Shown here piece by piece: positions 36,601 to 40,013 of a stretch of 40,013 nucleotides of DNA (position 1 is its first letter; each line of letters begins with the position of its first letter). Made by a program: the position numbers and the translations under genes. The notes below the pieces were generated by a model, which made no database searches, was not told the origin of the DNA, and saw nothing but the letters and a program-made list of their open reading frames with translations. Source of the stretch: Mesonia profundi (lineage in GTDB: Bacteria; Bacteroidota; Bacteroidia; Flavobacteriales; Flavobacteriaceae). The stretch is from NCBI RefSeq assembly GCF_031085155.1, contig NZ_JAVHUL010000029.1:1-40013 (forward strand), read 5' to 3'.

Positions 36601-38507
36601 CAATCTGCAACCACCTCAAAGTTAACTTGAGGATTTACACAAGTGGCACAAGCCACCGTATAATCTAAAGAATCATAAGTACTATTTGATTGACAAGAAC
36701 CACTACCATCTGGTGTAATTTTTACTGTGATCTCTGCTCCTGTAGATTGAAAACTCAATCCGGCTAAATCTCCTGTATTTCCGTAACCGTTATAAAGCTC
36801 TGTCGTGCCATCGCTATCCAATACAATAAACTCATCATAATTATTCTCTACATTACCAGAATTTACGTTCAAGTTTAAAGGTGTTGTCCCATCTGTACTT
36901 ATATAAGTAATTTCGTAAACTTCCCCACTATCATAACAGTAGACCACATTAAAAGGACCATCTACAGCACAATCTAAGTAAGTCTCTGTACAATATTCTT
37001 GGGTTAAGGTTGGACTATCTATAAAACAGCTAACATCTTGATTATTATTAACCGTAATATTTACGTCTGTCCCATTTGCATAAGGTCCAAAAGATAATAA
37101 GTCAGGTGCATCGATAGTTTCTGTGGTGGTCCCATCAGAAATATTTAGATCTTCTGCATCGCCAATATCTGTTATATCCACTTCTACAAAAAATTCAGGT
37201 CCATCAATACAATTTCCTACTACTTCAAAGCTTACCGTAGGATTAATACACGTATTCTCTAATATAGATAAGGTATAATCTACAGTTTGTGGCGCTGCCC
37301 AGGTAGATATTAAAATATAATAGGTTTCTCCACCTGTAACCACGTAATCCTGAATCTCCATATCATCTGAACTGAAACCATTAGCGATTCCATCTTGACA
37401 AGCAGTTCCTATATCTTCACAACTAGAATAAATAAACATTCCGACATAGTTACCCGATAAATCTGATAAAATTATATCTACAGAAGTATCTTCTGTTGGC
37501 GTATATTCATATACAACGTCATCTCCATTTAAATAACCAGATGCACTTCCACAATCTGTACCAGGAGAACCACTATAATCATCTTCATAATTTGAGGTGC
37601 TATCTGTAGTAACATAAGGAAGCGGCTCCGTTACAGGAATAGCATCTTCACAAACAGTTCCTTGTGGAGGGGCACTTTCTGTAGTGAAACTTTGCTCCTC
37701 GCATCCTGTTGCATCTCCATTGTCATTATAAGGTACAATCGTTACAAAATATTCTTGATCGAATAACAGGTTAGTTGCCAAGTCATAAGATAAAGTAAAC
37801 CCTACATCTTCGTTATCTAAAATATCTGTACTACCAGAAGTTGTACCGATACTTAAAAAGTATCCAGAAGGTAAACCTGAAGCTTGAGACCAGTTAATGT
37901 TAGTTTCAACAACTACATCTGTAGCTCCATCAACTGGATTACTCAACAAAGCATCACAACTTGGCGCTTCATCAGTTTCTTGCGTTGCAATGATATTATC
38001 ATAATACACATAATAATCTCCACTAGCCCAAGTAATGTCCAGTTTTAACTGAAAATCTGTTCCTTCTGGCAAATCGGCAGCTGCTACGGTATAGGTTTTT
38101 GTAGCACATTCTGCAGAAACCACATGGTTAGAATCATCTATAGTATCTACATTGACCCAAGTTGTTCCTCCATCAGTAGAATATTCTACTAAAAAGCTCC
38201 CCCATCCTGCAGGAGTAGCGTTTGTGGGTACAGACCAATTTACAATTTTGTAATCAAAACTAAGGGTCAAATCTGTAGCATTTGATTGTCCCAAAATATT
38301 GGGAGAGGTTAAGTTACCTGAAGCATTAGTGCTCGAATACAAATTATCACGAACACTTTGTCCTGAACAAGCTTGAGTTGCGCTTGCCAGAAAACTACTC
38401 GTCCATTCCGCAGGTATTCCGTTTTCGAAATTTTCTATAATACCTATCTGCCCAAAGGATGAGAGGTAACTGAAAATCACACCTAATAGAAGTAATTTTT
38501 TTTTCAT
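33678..38507 (-). CDS. giant adhesin-like protein with CUB-like tandem modules and type B T9SS sorting domain, cassette 2
   Basis: This predicted secreted protein has 1609 residues from the ATG at 38507. I prefer this start to the TTG at 38528 because MKKKLLLLGVIFSYLSSFGQ aligns with the start of the cassette 1 adhesin. Domains (numbering from the TTG): signal peptide (8-27), jelly-roll/MAM-like domain (29-183), FN3-like domain (190-284), pre-peptidase-like domain (293-426), three CxNP modules (427, 630, 832), the first two each followed by a CUB-like part (515-629, 720-830), another pre-peptidase-like domain (925-1083), Ig/PKD-like domains (1085-1500) and the gliding-motility type C-terminal domain (about 1525-1616). 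It lacks the choice-of-anchor L domain of its paralogue. Residues 1332-1616 are identical to that paralogue. Likely an adhesin; ligand unknown. Confidence 0.9.
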   Translation of the reverse strand: MKKKLLLLGVIFSYLSSFGQIGIIENFENGIPAEWTSSFLASATQACSGQSVRDNLYSSTNASGNLTSPNILGQSNATDLTLSFDYKIVNWSVPTNATPAGWGSFLVEYSTDGGTTWVNVDTIDDSNHVVSAECATKTYTVAAADLPEGTDFQLKLDITWASGDYYVYYDNIIATQETDEAPSCDALLSNPVDGATDVVVETNINWSQASGLPSGYFLSIGTTSGSTDILDNEDVGFTLSYDLATNLLFDQEYFVTIVPYNDNGDATGCEEQSFTTESAPPQGTVCEDAIPVTEPLPYVTTDSTSNYEDDYSGSPGTDCGSASGYLNGDDVVYEYTPTEDTSVDIILSDLSGNYVGMFIYSSCEDIGTACQDGIANGFSSDDMEIQDYVVTGGETYYILISTWAAPQTVDYTLSILENTCINPTVSFEVVGNCIDGPEFFVEVDITDIGDAEDLNISDGTTTETIDAPDLLSFGPYANGTDVNITVNNNQDVSCFIDSPTLTQEYCTETYLDCAVDGPFNVVYCYDSGEVYEITYISTDGTTPLNLNVNSGNVENNYDEFIVLDSDGTTELYNGYGNTGDLAGLSFQSTGAEITVKITPDGSGSCQSNSTYDSLDYTVACATCVNPQVNFEVVADCAVDPQFLIDVEITDLGSATDLILSDGDTANDQTIAATGTYTFGPYVNGDLINISVLNADDINCEINSGDLTQEYCTALTVECAAGPQNASFCYGNDETNEIVFTSDDGTVLNLTINAGQMSTFGDDFIILDSDGTTQLYNGTGNGGDLSGLTFQSTGDNITVRLISNGFTSCESNDYTPIDITVACATCVNPQATYFKDCDPANQEYSIDVEITDLGSAGSVEITDDQGSAPQTLTTVGIVSFGPYAYDTDVVITTENLDDPNCVINSEIINSDACPPIPCIEAEPFCSDEGLLFPNVDNSTGTTAPPGIDYGCLFSQPNPVWYFLQIQDPGDLSIEMVQNTSFDDNGNPNGTGLDVDFIAWGPFNDVDSACNGLTVQNQVPDSAAGDGCSYSAAPEETFGIENAQEGEVYVLLITNYSGQPGFITLNQTGGDGSTDCSIIDENTTYACGDDPVTLTSQYPTALAYVWYMQDANGDFNVIDGEDTMDLTVAEEGIYRLDTFNNAGELQQEIFTVIYSEGPDLSNVDDTVSFCGSTSTTLDATIANPGAFDGVTYQWSDENGPLTGETQATLTVTQAGFYTIDVSGVVLDDDGNATSQTCDSSITIEVTTADFTVDAGADQSACDAEEVSLIAAVAGADTANATYDWVNSSGDSVGSTETITVTQADVYTVTITIDGCVASDDVEVIFNNTPSIDLGGDISTCDVGGVTIDATPAMGVGGVTFEWTYNGTSIPETGAIVNAVDYGFGTYTVEAYSDAACAASHSITISEADYTVNLSADQELVATVLNYCEGEESVPSYSITFTANIDGIDASLLSYAWYKNGSLISDAADEPTYTANYTEDVAAMDTYSVEVSLDSCVVNSEALGVDLTIAPYEGGCVISEGLSPGNLDGMNDCLDLSFLSDRTGIKNIQIFSRYGRVVYEKSNYVNDWCGQDKDGDVLQTATYFYVIEFTSPDPVYGKVKKGWIYLNRESNN
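35756..37250 (-). repeat. tandem CxNP/CUB-like module repeats in the cassette 2 adhesin
   Basis: Three coding units start at 37250, 36641 and 36035, a period of about 203 codons. Units one and two are complete (CxNP module plus CUB-like part, with LDSDGTT and GDLxGLxFQSTG shared); unit three stops after the first part. The cassette 1 adhesin has one such module. Units are diverged in sequence. Confidence 0.85.
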
Positions 38508-38550
38508 GGGATATATATTTTTTAGCAATTAACATTGTTAATAATGACGC

Positions 38551-38586
38551 TAAATATACAAAAAATTGGCTCTTTCTTAACAAAAA
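38551..38586 (-). promoter_or_regulatory. candidate promoter of cassette 2
   Basis: On the minus strand a -7-like TATATTTA (38551-38558, one mismatch to TAnnTTTG) is preceded by TTTTTG with a 22-bp spacer, within the usual -33 spacing. It is 44 bp upstream of the preferred ATG. No equally good element precedes the cassette 1 adhesin. Confidence 0.4.
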
Positions 38587-38639
38587 GTTGTTAAATAATT
38601 TTCGTTAAAGAAATTTCTCGGCTATAAAAATCCTTTTCG

Positions 38640-38647
38640 TATTTTTG
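38640..38647 (+). promoter_or_regulatory. -7 promoter element of hflX
   Basis: The plus strand reads TATTTTTG, a perfect TAnnTTTG match, 18 bp upstream of the hflX ATG. It is divergent from the cassette 2 adhesin. Confidence 0.6.
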
Positions 38648-38665
38648 ACTCTAAATAAGAGCTAA

Positions 38666-39895
38666 ATGATAGAGAAAGAAGAAATTGAATATGAGAAATC
38701 GGTCTTAATTGGGATTATCCATAAATTTCAAGATGAGGAAAAATCCGAAGAATATTTAGAAGAACTAGAATTTCTAACCTATACCGCTGGAGGTGAGGTC
38801 TTAAAACGATTCACTCAAAAACTCGATGTGCCCAACCCGAAAACTTTTATAGGAACAGGGAAAATGGACGAGGTGCGAGTTTTTGTAGAAGAACATGATA
38901 TAGGAACCGCTATTTTTGATGATGAATTAAGTCCTGCGCAACAAAAAAATATTGAGAAAATTTTAAAATGTAAAGTAATAGATAGGACCTATCTTATTCT
39001 TGACATTTTTGCACAACGCGCTAAAACTAGCTACGCACGCACCCAAGTAGAGTTGGCGCAATACGAATATTTGCTGCCTCGATTAACTGGTTTATGGACA
39101 CACTTAGAGAGACAACGTGGTGGGATTGGAATGCGAGGACCGGGAGAAACCGAAATTGAAACGGATAGACGTATTGTAAGAGATAAAGTTTCTCAGCTTA
39201 AAAACAAGCTAAAAACCATCGATAAACAGATGGCGGTACAGCGAGGAAATCGCGGCCAGCTGGTAAGAGTTGCTTTGGTGGGGTACACCAACGTAGGGAA
39301 ATCTACTTTAATGAATGTGATTAGTAAAAGTGAAGTCTTTGCCGAAAACAAGCTTTTTGCGACTTTAGATACTACCGTACGTAAAGTAGTGATTAGGAAC
39401 TTGCCATTTTTATTAACCGATACTGTTGGGTTTATTAGAAAACTACCTACGCAACTGGTGGAGTCTTTTAAATCTACTTTGGACGAGGTGAGAGAAGCCG
39501 ACCTACTTTTACATGTAGTTGATATTGCTCATCCTAATTTTGAAGATCATATTGCTTCGGTGAACCAAATTTTAGATGAAATTGAAAGTGCCGATAAACC
39601 GATATTGATGGTTTTTAATAAAATTGATGCTTATGAACCCGAATTAATTGAAGAAGATGATTTAATTACCGAAAAAACTCCCGCTCACAACACTTTGGAA
39701 GAGTGGGAACGCACTTGGATGAATCGCTTAGGTGATAATGTTTTATTTATCTCTGCCCTTAATAAGGAGAACATCGAAGAGTTTAGGAAAAAAGTATACG
39801 AAGCGGTAAGAGAAATACATGTTACGCGTTTTCCCTATAACAATTTCCTTTATCCCGAATATGACAAATATACTGGGGAGATTGAGGAAGATTAA
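38666..39895 (+). CDS. hflX: ribosome-associated GTPase HflX
   Basis: HflX is a GTPase that binds the 50S subunit and, under stress, splits stalled or idle ribosomes. The 409-residue protein has the N-terminal HflX domain (PNPKTFIGTGKMDEV near 56-70), the glycine-rich RGPGETEIETDRR (157-169) that marks the family, and a complete G domain: G1 GYTNVGKST (206-214), G3 DTVGF (252-256) and G4 NKID (318-321). It has no transmembrane segment. It is divergent from the adhesin cassettes with its own -7 box, and no hfq is next to it in this window. The 118 bp to the window edge contain a 17-bp palindrome but no gene. Confidence 0.96.
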   Translation: MIEKEEIEYEKSVLIGIIHKFQDEEKSEEYLEELEFLTYTAGGEVLKRFTQKLDVPNPKTFIGTGKMDEVRVFVEEHDIGTAIFDDELSPAQQKNIEKILKCKVIDRTYLILDIFAQRAKTSYARTQVELAQYEYLLPRLTGLWTHLERQRGGIGMRGPGETEIETDRRIVRDKVSQLKNKLKTIDKQMAVQRGNRGQLVRVALVGYTNVGKSTLMNVISKSEVFAENKLFATLDTTVRKVVIRNLPFLLTDTVGFIRKLPTQLVESFKSTLDEVREADLLLHVVDIAHPNFEDHIASVNQILDEIESADKPILMVFNKIDAYEPELIEEDDLITEKTPAHNTLEEWERTWMNRLGDNVLFISALNKENIEEFRKKVYEAVREIHVTRFPYNNFLYPEYDKYTGEIEED

Positions 39896-39980
39896 TCAGA
39901 AAAAGATTGGAGATTATGTATAAAAAAATAATTAATTAACCCGTTGTGCATTATGATTTAAAAGAAAAAAGTTGTTCATC

Positions 39981-39997
39981 TTACTGATAATCAGTAA
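39981..39997. promoter_or_regulatory. perfect palindrome downstream of hflX
   Basis: TTACTGA and TCAGTAA form perfect 7-bp arms around TAA. There is no strong T-run right after it, so a regulator-binding site for a gene beyond the window edge is as likely as a weak terminator. Confidence 0.35.
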
Positions 39998-40013
39998 CTT
40001 GTTTTAGCTATAA

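Noticed and set aside
35756-37250. CRISPR-like or non-coding repeats in the adhesin
   Set aside because: The repeats are long, diverged and keep the reading frame; they encode protein modules.

Overview
The window looks like a chromosomal segment from a member of the Bacteroidota, most likely family Flavobacteriaceae. The DNA is AT-rich. Upstream of several genes it carries the Bacteroidetes -7 promoter element TAnnTTTG. The gene content is also typical: PorP/SprF-family proteins, gliding-motility type C-terminal sorting domains, a DUF4270 lipoprotein, a very short ATP synthase epsilon subunit and a large PurF-like protein. I see no tRNA, rRNA, CRISPR array, transposase or phage gene. No stretch over 300 bases lacks a gene.

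Left part (1-6271, minus strand): atpC and atpD of F1Fo ATP synthase have their own promoter. Upstream is a tight three-gene unit: a half-length glycogen-synthase-like protein, a DUF4270 lipoprotein and glmS. A divergent promoter region (about 6310-6365) separates this from a plus-strand run (6383-11162): panC, panD, a flippase-like membrane protein, a secreted alpha/beta-hydrolase-fold protein with an altered nucleophile position, and radA. A strong bidirectional terminator (11296-11325) closes that run against a minus-strand OmpA/TSP3 porin.

Middle part (12844-23123): an AddA/RecB-like helicase-nuclease followed by kbl (minus), a superoxide dismutase (plus), an orphan TPR/LytS-type sensor kinase (minus), a large amidophosphoribosyltransferase-like protein (minus) and a PfkB-family sugar kinase (minus). 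Several are separated by clear hairpin terminators.

Right part (23288-38507, minus strand) is the most interesting. Two tandem copies of a three-gene cassette each encode a giant secreted adhesin-like protein with a type B type IX secretion (T9SS) C-terminal domain, a PorP/SprF-like outer-membrane protein, and a protein with the TPR / beta-propeller / regulatory-domain / OmpA layout of PorE. A block of 3,789 bp (23312-27100 and 30747-34535, offset exactly 7,435 bp) is almost identical between the cassettes; I found two base differences. It covers the last 285 residues of the adhesin, all of porP and nearly all of the porE-like gene. The N-terminal parts of the two adhesins are related but diverged, and their centres carry different domains. 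The edges are sharp. This pattern suggests recent gene conversion of a constant export module shared by two variable adhesins, and the direct repeats would allow deletion, amplification or shuffling. The window ends with hflX (plus).
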